Source of the DNA: Pseudorhizobium xiangyangii
Lineage (GTDB): Bacteria; Pseudomonadota; Alphaproteobacteria; Rhizobiales; Rhizobiaceae
Assembly: GCF_020531965.1 (NCBI RefSeq)
Contig: NZ_JAJAWH010000010.1
Location: 62,001-126,000 of the forward strand
Reading direction: 5' to 3'
Length of the DNA stretch: 64,000 bases
Position numbers and translations under genes: made by a program
Notes under the pieces: generated by a model
Database searches by the model: none
What the model saw: the letters and a program-made list of their open reading frames with translations, nothing else
Told to the model about the DNA's origin: nothing
Shown here: in pieces, positions 27,885 through 38,190 of the stretch
How the letters are laid out: each line of letters starts with the position of its first letter
How positions within the stretch are numbered: the first letter of the stretch is position 1

Positions 27885-29996
27885 ATGACCGATCTTGCAG
27901 CAGTGGAAAGCAAGCCAGTACCGCATTCGGCGGAAGAGGCCATCGAGGGACTGCCATCCGGCTTTGGCGACGGACTTACGGGCAGGATCGCCTTCTGGAT
28001 CGCCTTTACATTTTCGCTGTTCCAGCTCTGGTCCGCCGCGTATGGAACGCTGCCGAGCCAGGTCATGCGAGCGATGCATGTCGGCTTCCTGCTTCTGCTC
28101 GGCTTCGTCCTCTTTGGAAATCTCGTGGCAAAGACCAGGGCCGGGAAGATCTGGTTCTGGACGCTCGGCATCGTCGGCTTCCTGACCGGCGTCTACAACT
28201 GGATCTTTTATAACGATCTGATCCTGCGGAGCGGATTTCACACTCCGCTCGACCTCACCGTCGCGACGGTGATGATCGTGCTGGTGTTCGAAGGTGCAAG
28301 GCGACTGATGGGCCTGCCGTTGACGATCATAGCGGGGGTCTTCCTCGCCTATTGCTTCTTCGGCCAATACTTCCCTGCACCCTTCATCCACCGCGGTTAT
28401 GACTTCGAACTGATCGTCGAGCATTTCGGCTTCGGAACCGAAGGGATCTACGGCACGCCGATCTATGTGTCGGCCGCCTACATCTTCATCTTCGTCGTCT
28501 TTGCCGCCTTCCTGGAGCGTGCCGGCATGCTGGCGCTGTTCAACGACTTCGCGCTCGGCCTCGTCGGCACCTGGCGCGGCGGCCCGGCGCAGGTCTGCGT
28601 CATGTCGTCGGCGTTGATGGGCACGATCTCGGGCTCGGGCGTGGCCAACGTCGTCGCCAGCGGCCAGTTCACCATTCCGCTGATGAAGCGCTTCGGCTTC
28701 CGTTCCGCCTTTGCGGGCGGGGTCGAGGCCACCTCGTCCATGGGCGGCCAGATCATGCCACCGGTGATGGGTGCCGTCGCCTTCATCATGGCCGAGACCC
28801 TGAACCTTCCCTATGCCGACATCGTAAAAGCCGCGCTGATCCCCGCCATCCTCTACTTTGGCGTCTGCTTCTGGATGGTGTTCCTGGAGGCAGGAAAGGC
28901 CGGGCTGCGCGGCATGAACAAGGCCGACCTGCCCAACCCGTGGCTGGCCTTGAAGGAGCACTGGCCGCTCGTCCTGCCTCTCGGAGCCCTCGTCTACCTG
29001 CTGTTTGCCGGCTACACACCAATCTTCGCCGGAACGATGGGACTTGCGCTCGTCGTCGTTCTTATCCTCGGCATGCCGCTTGCCGCGAGCATCGGTCCCT
29101 TCATCTTCCGCGTCGTGTTCTGGCTTGCGCTGGGATTGGCTGCGGCATCCTTCCTCAAGTTCGGCGTCAACTTCCTCGTCATCGTCATCGCGGCGCTGAT
29201 CGTCGGCTGCCTGTTCGTCAAGGGTGGCAAGGATACGCTCGCAATCTGCCGCGACGCCATGGCGGAAGGCGCGAAGAACGCGCTCCCGGTCGGCATCGCC
29301 TGCGCCATCGTCGGCATCGTCATCGGGACGCTGACGCTGACCGGCATCGCCTCGACTTTCATCGGCTTCATCATCCGCATCGGCGAGGACAACCTTTTTC
29401 TGTCGCTGGTGCTGACGATGATCACCTGCCTGATCCTCGGCATGGGCATACCGACCATCCCGAATTACATCATCACCTCGTCACTGGCGGGCCCTGCCCT
29501 CCTGGAACTCGGCGTGCCGCTGCTCGTCAGCCATATGTTCGTCTTCTATTTCGGCATCATGGCGGACCTGACGCCGCCAGTGGCGCTCGCCTGCTTCGCG
29601 GCGGCGCCGATGGCCAAAACCTCCGGATTGAAGATATCGCTACAGGCGACAAAGCTTGCGACGGCAGGCTTCGTCGTGCCGTTCATGGCGGTCTACACGC
29701 CGGCGCTGATGCTGCAGGACGCAGGCCCGATCGCCGCCGAATGGGGTTATCCGGTCGAGGTCGCCTACGTCTTCGCCAAGGCCTGCTTCGGCATTGCGCT
29801 CTGGGGCATCGCAGTCGTCGGCTTCCTGTTCGCCCGACTGGCGATCTGGGAACGGATTTTGGCGTTCGTCGCCGGCTTCTCGGTCGTCCTCGCGTTGCCA
29901 TGGACGGACGAGATCGGTTGGGTGCTCGGGCTGATCGTCGTCGGTCAGCACTGGTACCGCTCCCGCAACGCAGCGCCCGTCACTGCCATGCCATGA
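27885..29996 (+). CDS. TRAP transporter fused permease (4TM/12TM)
   Basis: 703 residues, very hydrophobic, about 16-18 helices. It unites the small (DctQ-like) and large (DctM-like) TRAP subunits, as is standard for TAXI systems. Recognised by SGSGVANVVASGQFTIPLMKR-type loop, EATSSMGGQIMPPVMGAVAF and LGMGIPTIPNYIITS. ATG with GAGGGA before it. The stop overlaps the DUF1850 start by 4 bases (ATGA). Confidence 0.93.
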   Translation: MTDLAAVESKPVPHSAEEAIEGLPSGFGDGLTGRIAFWIAFTFSLFQLWSAAYGTLPSQVMRAMHVGFLLLLGFVLFGNLVAKTRAGKIWFWTLGIVGFLTGVYNWIFYNDLILRSGFHTPLDLTVATVMIVLVFEGARRLMGLPLTIIAGVFLAYCFFGQYFPAPFIHRGYDFELIVEHFGFGTEGIYGTPIYVSAAYIFIFVVFAAFLERAGMLALFNDFALGLVGTWRGGPAQVCVMSSALMGTISGSGVANVVASGQFTIPLMKRFGFRSAFAGGVEATSSMGGQIMPPVMGAVAFIMAETLNLPYADIVKAALIPAILYFGVCFWMVFLEAGKAGLRGMNKADLPNPWLALKEHWPLVLPLGALVYLLFAGYTPIFAGTMGLALVVVLILGMPLAASIGPFIFRVVFWLALGLAAASFLKFGVNFLVIVIAALIVGCLFVKGGKDTLAICRDAMAEGAKNALPVGIACAIVGIVIGTLTLTGIASTFIGFIIRIGEDNLFLSLVLTMITCLILGMGIPTIPNYIITSSLAGPALLELGVPLLVSHMFVFYFGIMADLTPPVALACFAAAPMAKTSGLKISLQATKLATAGFVVPFMAVYTPALMLQDAGPIAAEWGYPVEVAYVFAKACFGIALWGIAVVGFLFARLAIWERILAFVAGFSVVLALPWTDEIGWVLGLIVVGQHWYRSRNAAPVTAMP

Positions 29997-30364
29997 GCCT
30001 GTGCGTCCTTGCGGCCGGCAAGATGACGGTGCTTGCCGTGTCTGCCTTCACACTCTCCTGGACACACTCCGTGCAGCAGACGGAGTGGCGCGAGAGCTGG
30101 TCTGTGACGCCGGTCGGCCTTCACCTGACGGAGGCTGCGGTGAAGGGATCCGGCGCCGGCATGGAGCCCGGGCCGGACGCAATACTGAGGAACGGATGGT
30201 GGTCGTGGTCACCACGACTGCCGCCGCAACCGAGCCTCTCACTGGCCGCATCGGGATCCACGACGGGCGGCTGGCGCCTTTGTACGGCGACGGGTTGCAT
30301 CACGCTCGGCGCGGTGTCCGGCGACGACACCAGACTGTCAGCTTGCGAGCGCAGCGCCGGGTAG
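29993..30364 (+). CDS. DUF1850 family protein, TRAP operon accessory
   Basis: 123 residues. It begins at the ATG overlapping the permease stop by 4 bases. A short hydrophobic N-terminus (MSLCVLAAGKMTVLAVSAF) precedes TLSWTHSVQQTEWRESW, GSGAGMEP and LRNGWWSWSP, all typical of DUF1850. The family often sits beside TAXI-TRAP transporters, so a role in the transporter is likely but unproven. A competing frame covering 30001-30381 is a shadow. Confidence 0.8.
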   Translation: MSLCVLAAGKMTVLAVSAFTLSWTHSVQQTEWRESWSVTPVGLHLTEAAVKGSGAGMEPGPDAILRNGWWSWSPRLPPQPSLSLAASGSTTGGWRLCTATGCITLGAVSGDDTRLSACERSAG

Positions 30365-30475
30365 CAACTTACCCAAGGTAGCAGCTTAACCGGTAGTTCA
30401 CCCCGGCAGTGTACGAGACATACCTGCATTTGCGATGTGACGACGTCGAAGCAAGACCCCTGTTCCACAGCGGAA

Positions 30476-30487
30476 AGTACCGGTACT
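30476..30487. promoter_or_regulatory. 12-bp palindrome at the GNAT gene start
   Basis: AGTACCGGTACT, a perfect palindrome 5 bases ahead of the assumed ATG, where a ribosome site would normally lie. It could be an operator or chance. Confidence 0.3.
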
Positions 30488-30492
30488 GATCG

Positions 30493-31593
30493 ATGGCTCA
30501 CCTTCGCCCGCTGACAAGCACCGACATACCCGACGTGGCGCGCCTGTTTCACAAGGTGTTCAACGGCGGCAAGGGCCCAGTTTCCCCGGAGGTCGTGTCC
30601 TATCTCCGCGCGCTCTATGTCGATCACCTCGCCTGCGCTGCGGATATCCCGCCACTGGTCTACCTGGATCAGGGAGACCGGATCCTTGGCTTCATCGGAC
30701 GACACGCCATTCCCTTCGCCCGCGGTGAGGAACCGCTGCGGGCTGCCCTCTGCAGCACGATCATGGTGGATGCGGATGCCCGCGACCCGCTAGCCGGAGC
30801 GCGGCTGTTGCGCGGCGCTTTCGATGGCCCGCAGGACTTTACCTTCACGGAAAGCGCGCTCGATGTTTCGCTTCATATGTGGCGAAGTGCCGGCGCCGTG
30901 CCGATTGCCGGCCACAGCCTCGACTGGCTCTACCCGATCAGGCCGGTCACCTTCGCCGTGGAGATCACCGGAAAGCGCCATCGCCTCTCACCCGTACTGA
31001 GGCCACTTGCCAAGGCTGCGGACCGCCTGGTGAACCGCTTCACGAAACCGGAAATGGCCGCAGCGCCAAGGCAGAGGACCGCAGCCGGCCAGAGCGAAGT
31101 CTCCGTAACCTCGGCTGACGATTTCACCGACCATTTCCAGGCTCTGATCGGGCGTTTTCCGCTGCAGCCGAAATGGCGCACTGAGCAGTTACGCGCCCTG
31201 GTCGCCGAAGCCAGTGCCAAGCAAAAGTTCGGGCAACCGGTGTTTGGAAGCGTCCACAAGGCAGGCAGGCTTCTGGGTGCTTTCTTCTACCATGTGCGTC
31301 CGGGTGGCGTCGCGCGCGTCGTTCAGCTCCTCGCGCTGCCCGGCGCGGAGAGCGAGGTTTTCTCGCACCTGCTGAACCACGCCTCCGACATGCAGGCGAG
31401 CGCCGTCAGGGGCAGGGTCCAGCCCTTCCTGATGGATTGCATGCTCGGCCGGCGCGTCGTGCTGCTCAACGCCGCATCGACCCTCGTCCATACCCGCAAT
31501 CCCAAGTTGATGGCGGAACTGAGCCAGGGCCAGGGCTTTCTTAACGGTCTCGCCGGAGAGCAGTGGAGCCGCCTTCTCGGCGATGTCCTGTGA
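30493..31593 (+). CDS. GNAT-like acyltransferase-fold protein, unknown substrate
   Basis: 366 residues. The N-terminal part (LRPLTSTDIPDVARLFHKVFN, GDRILGFIGRHAIPF) has GNAT-fold character; a second region (about 205-350) is a possible second GNAT-like half. I cannot assign a substrate. It may act in cell-surface polysaccharide or small-molecule acetylation. The ribosome site is weak and a palindrome abuts the start; a later start is possible. Stands alone between the TRAP operon and the pirin gene. Confidence 0.6.
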   Translation: MAHLRPLTSTDIPDVARLFHKVFNGGKGPVSPEVVSYLRALYVDHLACAADIPPLVYLDQGDRILGFIGRHAIPFARGEEPLRAALCSTIMVDADARDPLAGARLLRGAFDGPQDFTFTESALDVSLHMWRSAGAVPIAGHSLDWLYPIRPVTFAVEITGKRHRLSPVLRPLAKAADRLVNRFTKPEMAAAPRQRTAAGQSEVSVTSADDFTDHFQALIGRFPLQPKWRTEQLRALVAEASAKQKFGQPVFGSVHKAGRLLGAFFYHVRPGGVARVVQLLALPGAESEVFSHLLNHASDMQASAVRGRVQPFLMDCMLGRRVVLLNAASTLVHTRNPKLMAELSQGQGFLNGLAGEQWSRLLGDVL

Positions 31594-31677
31594 TCGCAGG
31601 GGCATGATTTGTGCCAAGGCAAGGCTGGAATGTGATCGTCACCGGAGATAGGCTGTTGGCGAACACGAGAGGTCGCA

Positions 31678-32601
31678 ATGTCCTTCTTTCCCGGAATTGA
31701 TCCCGAAGCCGGCGACAAGTTCGCCTGCGATGCGATCGAAAACCTGATCATCCCGCGGTCCAGCGACATCGGTGGCTTCCCGGTGCGCCGAGCCTTGCCT
31801 TCGCGACGGCGCCGGCTTGTTGGGCCATTCATCTTCTTCGACCGGATGGGACCTGCCCTGTTGCGGGCCGGCGAGGCGCTCGACGTCAAGCCGCATCCAC
31901 ATATCGGATTGTCGACCGTCACCTATCTCTTCGATGGCGAGATCAAACACCGCGACAGCCTTGGCACGGAACTCGTCATCCGGCCGGGCGACATCAACCT
32001 GATGACCGCGGGACGCGGCATCGTCCACTCCGAGCGGACGCCGGAGAACCTGCGCGGCCTGCCGCTCTCCATCTCCGGTCTGCAGACATGGCTGGCGCTC
32101 CCGGACGACAAGGAGGAGATCGATCCGGTATTCTCCCACACGGACGTCGATGCAATGCCGGTGATCGACAGCGACGGTGCCACGGGTCGCATCGTCATCG
32201 GAAGCTTTGCCGGCCTTTCCTCGCCGGTGCCATCCTTCACGGACACGCTCTACGCCGATCTGCGGCTGGAGGCTGGACGGCGCTTCCCGTTCCCTGCCGC
32301 ACATGAAGAACGCGCCATCTACGTCCTGTCCGGTGAACTGGTCGTCGCCGGTGACCGTTTCTCGGCAGACCAATTGCTCGTGTTCCGGCCCGGCGACGAG
32401 ATTACCCTCGAAGCGGGAGAGGACGGCTGCCACCTGATGCTGTTCGGTGGCGCGGCACTGAACTCGAAGCGCTACATCTGGTGGAACTTCGTCTCCTCCT
32501 CCAAGGAGCGTATCGAGCAGGCGAAGGAGGAGTGGAGGACGGGCCGGTTCGACATCGTGCCCGGCGACGAGGAAGAGTTTGTCCCTTTGCCCCAGCGCTG
32601 A
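31678..32601 (+). CDS. Pirin family protein (cupin)
   Basis: 307 residues, two cupin domains. The first has the metal-binding pattern of pirins (HPHIGLSTVTYLFDGEIKHRDS, then MTAGRGIVHSERTP). Some pirins have quercetinase activity, others are regulators; this one cannot be told apart. Precedes dxs by 103 bases. Confidence 0.9.
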   Translation: MSFFPGIDPEAGDKFACDAIENLIIPRSSDIGGFPVRRALPSRRRRLVGPFIFFDRMGPALLRAGEALDVKPHPHIGLSTVTYLFDGEIKHRDSLGTELVIRPGDINLMTAGRGIVHSERTPENLRGLPLSISGLQTWLALPDDKEEIDPVFSHTDVDAMPVIDSDGATGRIVIGSFAGLSSPVPSFTDTLYADLRLEAGRRFPFPAAHEERAIYVLSGELVVAGDRFSADQLLVFRPGDEITLEAGEDGCHLMLFGGAALNSKRYIWWNFVSSSKERIEQAKEEWRTGRFDIVPGDEEEFVPLPQR

Positions 32602-32704
32602 AATCCTTTAAGGCGTTTACTTAAGGCATTTACTTGAAAAAGCCCATTTCCTCCTCATTTTGGGGAGAATACGCATTCGGAAAGAGCAGAGAAGGCCAGA
32701 CTCG

Positions 32705-34624
32705 GTGACACCCCTCCCACAGACTCCGTTGCTCGACACCGTCCAGTATCCCGCAGACCTGAAAAAAATCGAGGATCGAGACCTTCCGCGGCTCGCGCGT
32801 GAGCTCCGTGACGAGATGATCGATGCGGTATCGAAGACGGGTGGACATCTTGGCGCAGGTCTTGGAGTCGTGGAACTCACGATCGCCATCCACAAGGTCT
32901 TCAATACGCCGCACGATCGGCTGATCTTCGACGTCGGGCATCAGTGCTATCCGCACAAGATCCTGACCGGCCGCCGGGACCGCATCCGCACCCTGCGGCA
33001 GGAGGAAGGGCTTTCCGGGTTCACCAAGCGTGCGGAAAGCGAATACGACCCCTTCGGCGCGGCACACTCCTCCACCTCCATTTCCGCCGGGCTCGGCATG
33101 GCGGTCGCTTCCGACCTTTCCGGCTCCAAGCGTAACGTGATTGCAGTTATCGGCGACGGGGCCCTCTCGGCCGGGATGGCCTACGAGGCGCTCAACAATG
33201 CCGGCGCACTGGACGCGCGCCTGATCGTCATCCTCAACGACAACGACATGTCGATTGCGCCGCCAACCGGCGCGATGAGCGCCTATCTTGCGCGCCTCGC
33301 TTCCGGCCGGGCCTACATGGGCGTGCGCGAAATCGGCAAGAAGCTGACCGCCTATCTCGGCAAGGGCGTCGACCGCGCCATCACCCGTGCCGTCGAGCAT
33401 GCCCGCGGCTATGTGACCGGCGGCACCATGTTCGAGGAGATGGGTTTCTATCACATCGGCCCGATCGACGGACACTCGTTCGAGCATCTCCTGCCGGTGC
33501 TGCGCAATGTGCGCGACAATGCCTGCGGACCCGTGCTCATCCATATCTGCACCCAGAAGGGCAAGGGTTATCCGCCGGCAGAAGCAGCAGCCGACAAGTA
33601 TCACGGCGTCAACAAGTTCGACGTCATCACCGGCGCGCAGGCAAAGGCAAAGCCGAACGCGCCGAGCTATACCAGCGTATTCGGCGAAAGCCTGGTTCAG
33701 GAAGCGCGCTTCGACGACAAGATCGTCGGCATCACCGCCGCCATGCCGAACGGCACCGGCATAGACAAGCTTTCGGAAGTCTTCCCGTCCCGCACCTTCG
33801 ACGTCGGGATCGCCGAGCAGCATGCCGTGACCTTCGCGGCCGGCCTTGCCGCCGAAGGGTTCAAGCCTTTCTGCGCGATATACTCGACCTTCCTGCAGCG
33901 CGGCTACGATCAGGTCGTCCATGATGTGGCAATCCAGGGACTGCCGGTACGCTTCCCGATCGATCGCGCCGGCCTGGTCGGCGCAGACGGCCCAACCCAT
34001 GCGGGCTCCTTCGACACGACCTTCCTCGCAACGCTGCCGGGCATGGTGGTGATGGCGGCCGCGGACGAAGCGGAACTGAAGCACATGGTGCGAACAGCCG
34101 CCGCCTACGACGAGGGTCCGATCTCCTTCCGCTATCCACGCGGCGAAGGCGTCGGCGTCGAACTTCCGGAACGTGGGCAAATCCTTGAGATCGGCAAGGG
34201 CCGTATCGTCAAGGAAGGCACGAAGGTCGCCTTGCTCTCCTTCGGTACCCGCCTCAAGGACTGTCTGCTTGCTGCAGAGGACCTGGACGCAGCCGGGCTT
34301 TCGACGACTGTCGCCGATGCGCGCTTCGCCAAGCCGCTCGACCACGAGCTTATCCGCCAGCTTGCTCGTCACCACGAAGTTCTGATCACCATCGAGGAAG
34401 GCGCCGTCGGCGGGTTCGGCAGCCATGTGCTGCATCTTCTCGCCTCCGAAGGCCTGCTCGACCACGGCCTCAAGGTCCGCTCGATGGTGCTGCCCGATGT
34501 CTGGATGGATCAGGCAAGCCCGGACGCGATGTATGCCAAGGCAGGCCTGGACCGCGCCGGCATCGTGTCGACCGTCTTCGCGGCACTCGGCCAAAAGGGC
34601 ATCGGCTTCGGCGCTGCCAGCTGA
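32705..34624 (+). CDS. dxs: 1-deoxy-D-xylulose-5-phosphate synthase
   Basis: Thiamine diphosphate enzyme that condenses pyruvate and glyceraldehyde 3-phosphate, first step of the MEP isoprenoid pathway. 639 residues, normal. Motifs: TPP-binding [18 protein letters not shown], catalytic Glu in [13 protein letters not shown], and [18 protein letters not shown] start at 32705 gives the usual N-terminus ([11 protein letters not shown]); the frame is open 15 codons upstream. Its stop is followed directly by the yceI stop on the other strand. Confidence 0.96.
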   Translation: MTPLPQTPLLDTVQYPADLKKIEDRDLPRLARELRDEMIDAVSKTGGHLGAGLGVVELTIAIHKVFNTPHDRLIFDVGHQCYPHKILTGRRDRIRTLRQEEGLSGFTKRAESEYDPFGAAHSSTSISAGLGMAVASDLSGSKRNVIAVIGDGALSAGMAYEALNNAGALDARLIVILNDNDMSIAPPTGAMSAYLARLASGRAYMGVREIGKKLTAYLGKGVDRAITRAVEHARGYVTGGTMFEEMGFYHIGPIDGHSFEHLLPVLRNVRDNACGPVLIHICTQKGKGYPPAEAAADKYHGVNKFDVITGAQAKAKPNAPSYTSVFGESLVQEARFDDKIVGITAAMPNGTGIDKLSEVFPSRTFDVGIAEQHAVTFAAGLAAEGFKPFCAIYSTFLQRGYDQVVHDVAIQGLPVRFPIDRAGLVGADGPTHAGSFDTTFLATLPGMVVMAAADEAELKHMVRTAAAYDEGPISFRYPRGEGVGVELPERGQILEIGKGRIVKEGTKVALLSFGTRLKDCLLAAEDLDAAGLSTTVADARFAKPLDHELIRQLARHHEVLITIEEGAVGGFGSHVLHLLASEGLLDHGLKVRSMVLPDVWMDQASPDAMYAKAGLDRAGIVSTVFAALGQKGIGFGAAS

Positions 34625-35206
34625 TCAGCGCTGGCCGTTGATCAGCATGTCGAACTGCACGACATTGGAGTAGATGGGCGTACCGACGTCCATCCCGTAG
34701 CGCGACCGGAAAATCCTGCCCGTTACATTGAAGGTGATGCGGTTGCCTTGCCGGTTGGCCAGTGTCACGTCGAAGGTTTCCGAACTGCTGCGCCCCTTCG
34801 CCGTCAGCGTGCCGACTATCCTTGCCGTGTCCCGCCCCGTCTGCTCCACGCGCGCCGAGCGGAAGGAAATCCTATCGAAATGGGTCGTGTCGAAGACCGC
34901 GCCCGAGCGCAGGAAATTGTCGATGCGCGCCTGCCCCGTGCTGACACTTTCAGGCCTCAACTCGAAGCTCACCGCCGAATGGGCGAGATCGTCCGCCCGC
35001 AGATCAAACGTGCCGGCGAAGTTGCCGAAGACACCCTTGATGCCCCCTCCTCCGACCTGGCCCACCGTGAAGCCGATACGGGAGGATTGGGTGATGGCGT
35101 AGCGGCCAGCAACGTCAGCGAGCTTCGGAACATCGGGGGACTGCGCATGCGCCGTCAACGCCAGGACCGCAGCAAAGCCCATCGACAGCACGGATATTCG
35201 CTTCAT
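34625..35206 (-). CDS. YceI family periplasmic protein
   Basis: 193 residues with a signal peptide (ending LTAHAQS). Lipocalin-like YceI domain: ITQSSRIGFTVGQVGGGGIKGVFG and VGTLTAKGRSSSETFDVTLANRQ. Homologues bind polyprenyl chains such as ubiquinone-8. The ATG at 35206 overlaps the cytochrome b561 stop by 4 bases (ATGA), so the pair is translationally coupled. Convergent with dxs, stops abutting. Confidence 0.9.
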   Translation of the reverse strand: MKRISVLSMGFAAVLALTAHAQSPDVPKLADVAGRYAITQSSRIGFTVGQVGGGGIKGVFGNFAGTFDLRADDLAHSAVSFELRPESVSTGQARIDNFLRSGAVFDTTHFDRISFRSARVEQTGRDTARIVGTLTAKGRSSSETFDVTLANRQGNRITFNVTGRIFRSRYGMDVGTPIYSNVVQFDMLINGQR

Positions 35207-35793
35207 GGCACGCACTCCGTCGATGGCTTACCGGCAGGTGTCTTCGCCCGCCCCAGCATGCGCAGCAGCACGTCATCGCGCCGGCCGTAGTGGTGATAGA
35301 GGGCGGCAGTCGAGTGCAGCGCCACAAGGGCGAGGATGGAGTAGGCGAGCCTTGCGTGTGTCGTTGACCAGAAGGCCTCACCCGCATCGGATTTTTGCAA
35401 GGGCAGGTGCGGCACGTCGATGAGGTTGAAGGCAAAGGTCGGGATCTCAAGCGGCGATGCCGATGCCACCGCCCAGCCGGCAAGCGGAACGATGACGGCA
35501 AGCGTGGCCAGGAGAAGATGCATGGCCTTGGACATGCGGCGTTCGAGATGCCCCAGGCCGGTCGGCGGCCTCACCCGGGCACCCAACAGCGAATGCAGAA
35601 GCCGCACGACGGCCAGGAGAAGCGTCAGCATCCCGAAGGACTTGTGCCATTGGTAGAGGGAGAATTGCAGGGCAGGATCGATCCACGGGCGGGTCATCAC
35701 AAAGCCAAGCACCAGAAGACCGAGTATCAGCACCGCGATCAGCCAATGGAGGATGATCGTGCCCCGACCATAGCGATCAGCAGCATCACGCAT
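35203..35793 (-). CDS. Cytochrome b561 family protein
   Basis: 196 residues with four hydrophobic helices. Haem-binding histidines fit ILHWLIA, LYQWHKSFG, KAMHLLLATL and ALHSTAALYHHY. Inner-membrane dihaem b protein moving electrons between quinol and periplasm or removing superoxide. Coupled to yceI, which may supply or bind the quinone; this pairing is common. Confidence 0.9.
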   Translation of the reverse strand: MRDAADRYGRGTIILHWLIAVLILGLLVLGFVMTRPWIDPALQFSLYQWHKSFGMLTLLLAVVRLLHSLLGARVRPPTGLGHLERRMSKAMHLLLATLAVIVPLAGWAVASASPLEIPTFAFNLIDVPHLPLQKSDAGEAFWSTTHARLAYSILALVALHSTAALYHHYGRRDDVLLRMLGRAKTPAGKPSTECVP

Positions 35794-35909
35794 GACGAGC
35801 TTCCGGAACTCTGGTTTCCCGGATCATCCTCCTCGGCGGTGATTTCGGCAAGTCCCGTGGTTCCGGTTCACGTCATGATGAACGCGATGGCCCCGTCGTA
35901 CAGATGAAA

Positions 35910-35941
35910 AAAGCAGCCCGTGCGACAGCAGGGGCTGCTTT
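35910..35941 (-). terminator. Terminator of the chemoreceptor gene
   Basis: Stem AAAGCAGCCC/GGGCTGCTTT (35910-35919 and 35932-35941) with a T-run (TTTTTT) on the minus strand after the stem. It lies 33 bases after the chemoreceptor stop. Confidence 0.85.
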
Positions 35942-35973
35942 CATATGCAAAAGCCGCGCGAAAAACGGACCGA

Positions 35974-37980
35974 TCAGAACTCGGTCCATTCCTCCTTGAC
36001 GGGCGCAGCAAACGCCTGTGCCACGGCACCCCTCAGATTATGGGCCGGCGAGGCAACGGGCCGCGCCTGTGCCGATGCCGCAGCAAGCCTTGCCGGTGCT
36101 GCCGACCGGGCCGGTGAGGCCGAAGGGAGCGGGCGGGCAGCAGCCTGTGCCTGCGTTGCCCCCGAACGTCCCTGAACGCGAGGAGCAGCACCGGCAGCGG
36201 CATTGCCGAGGTTGAACTGGCGCAGCAGGGAATTCAGCGAGTCCGCTTCCGTTGCAAGCGCATGGCTGGCAGCCGTCTGCTGCTCGACCATGGCGGCATT
36301 CTGCTGCGTGCCCTGGTCCATCGAGTTGACGGCGACATTGATTTCCTGAAGGCCCGTCGACTGTTCACGGGTGGAGACCACGATGGCCTTGATGTGCTCG
36401 TTGATTTCACGAACTTCCGAAACGATGGCTTCGAGCGCCTGACCGGTCTCTCCGACCAGTGCCACGCCGGAATCCACCTGGTCACTGGACGTGGTGATCA
36501 GCGACTTGATCTCCTTGGCGGCATTTGCCGAGCGTTGTGCGAGCTCACGCACTTCCTGTGCAACGACCGCGAAACCCTTGCCGGCCTCGCCGGCACGCGC
36601 CGCTTCGACACCTGCATTCAGTGCAAGCAGGTTGGTCTGAAAGGCAATATCGTCGATGACGCTGATGATGCTGATGATTTCGCTGGAGGACTTCGAAATC
36701 TGCTCCATTGCCGAGACGGCGCGGCGAACGACGTCTCCCGATTTCTCAGCCCCGACGCGAGCGCGCTCGACGCGCTGACCGACATCCTCGGCTCGCCTTG
36801 CCGCATCCTTGACGGTCGTCGTGACTTCCTCCAGGGCAGCTGCAGTCTGTTCCACGGAGGCAGCCTGCTGCTCCGTGCGACGCGCGAGATCGTCCGCTGC
36901 GTTGCGAACCTCGCCCGCGCCGGCATGGATGGCTGCGGCGTTCGAGCCAACCGACTGCAAGGCCGACTGCAACCTGGCAACGGCTTCATTGAAGTCCACG
37001 CGGAGACGGTCCAGATTGCCGGTGAAAGGTGCCTCGATCCGATAGGCGACATCGCCGTTGGCAAGGTTGGACAGACCCTTTGCCAGGGATCCGACCGCGA
37101 ACTCGAGCTGTCCTGCCTCAAGAGCCTTGAGTTCGTCATTGCTCGTCCGGTCACGGTCCGCAGCAGCACGAATGGCTTCGCTTTCCTTCTCCACACGGAT
37201 CTTCTCGATGGCCGCCGTCTTGAAGACGGCAACCGCCTCGGCCATCTCGCCGACTTCATCGCCGCGCTCAAGCGCGGGCACTTCGATATTGTTGTTACCG
37301 GCCGCCAGTTGCGACATGGCCCTGGTCATCCCGACGATCGGCGTGACGATGGCGCGCGACAGCGCCCAGACAAGGCCCGTGGCGATGACGGCAGCTGCAG
37401 CACCACCGACCAGAAGCGCCATCATGATGTCCCACTGGGCGGCGTGCTGCTGCCTCTGCGTGACATCGGCCAGCGTGGTGGCCTGCTGCTTGATCTTGGC
37501 TGCGGCGTCACGGAAGGTATCGAGCTGTCCCTTGTTCTGGCCCATCTCGATGACTTCGGAGATGGGCGCATCGGTCGTCCGGCGCGCCGTCATCTGCGGC
37601 TCGCTGACCTCGGCGTGAAATGCATCTGCAGCGGCACGCATCTGGTTGAGCGACGCGACAAGGCCAGCCTCACCGGCTGCAGCCTTCTTCGCCTCCTCCA
37701 TAGAGGCGATCATCTCGTCGCGCTGGGAAAAGACCTCGCTGTAAGTGCTCTCGCTCTTGAAGAGCAGGTATCCCCGCTGGTTCGCCGCCTGCTCCAGCAT
37801 CGCTTCAAGCGCATTGTCGACATGCCGAAGGATATCAAACGCCCTTGTCTGTTCGACAGAGGCCTGGGTCGACTTGACCACCTGCCAGAAGACGCCGGCC
37901 GAGGCCAGGAGGCAGACAGACATCACCGCGGCAAAGGTGGCGATGAGTTTTATATTCAGGGAGAAATTTCTAAGCGACAT
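35974..37980 (-). CDS. Methyl-accepting chemotaxis protein
   Basis: 668 residues. Helix 1 (about 11-31), a helical periplasmic domain of about 150 residues, helix 2 (about 185-210), HAMP domain(s) to about 390, then the methyl-accepting signalling domain. The kinase-contact tip is canonical ([20 protein letters not shown]). The last four residues are WTEF, fitting the CheR/CheB-binding pentapeptide pattern xWxxF after an Ala/Pro-rich linker. The periplasmic part resembles CHASE3-type helical bundles ([12 protein letters not shown]). Ligand unknown. The start gives [12 protein letters not shown]; the frame is open 37 codons upstream. Confidence 0.95.
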   Translation of the reverse strand: MSLRNFSLNIKLIATFAAVMSVCLLASAGVFWQVVKSTQASVEQTRAFDILRHVDNALEAMLEQAANQRGYLLFKSESTYSEVFSQRDEMIASMEEAKKAAAGEAGLVASLNQMRAAADAFHAEVSEPQMTARRTTDAPISEVIEMGQNKGQLDTFRDAAAKIKQQATTLADVTQRQQHAAQWDIMMALLVGGAAAAVIATGLVWALSRAIVTPIVGMTRAMSQLAAGNNNIEVPALERGDEVGEMAEAVAVFKTAAIEKIRVEKESEAIRAAADRDRTSNDELKALEAGQLEFAVGSLAKGLSNLANGDVAYRIEAPFTGNLDRLRVDFNEAVARLQSALQSVGSNAAAIHAGAGEVRNAADDLARRTEQQAASVEQTAAALEEVTTTVKDAARRAEDVGQRVERARVGAEKSGDVVRRAVSAMEQISKSSSEIISIISVIDDIAFQTNLLALNAGVEAARAGEAGKGFAVVAQEVRELAQRSANAAKEIKSLITTSSDQVDSGVALVGETGQALEAIVSEVREINEHIKAIVVSTREQSTGLQEINVAVNSMDQGTQQNAAMVEQQTAASHALATEADSLNSLLRQFNLGNAAAGAAPRVQGRSGATQAQAAARPLPSASPARSAAPARLAAASAQARPVASPAHNLRGAVAQAFAAPVKEEWTEF

Positions 37981-38190
37981 GAGGTCCCCGCTCGCGAACG
38001 AACTGCATTTCTGGTGAGATCCGAACTGATTTCGGGCGGTCGAGGACTGCGGCGCGAGAAGGGCGTTATGCTCAAAGAATCGCATTTGCATTAAAATTCG
38101 ATTGAGAAGTATGGCGACATTCGGCCCTGGATTGTCCCCGGGTCCGTATTACTGCTTGCGCGCGGCCGAAAAGCGAACCATTGAGACCGC

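Noticed and set aside
26595-28961. Long open frame on the minus strand, nearly 800 codons
   Set aside because: Antisense to xseB, the TAXI binding protein and the TRAP permease; composition is that of a shadow frame.
30001-30381. Alternative frame across the DUF1850 gene
   Set aside because: The other frame has DUF1850 motifs and an ATGA overlap with the permease; this one has no recognisable feature.
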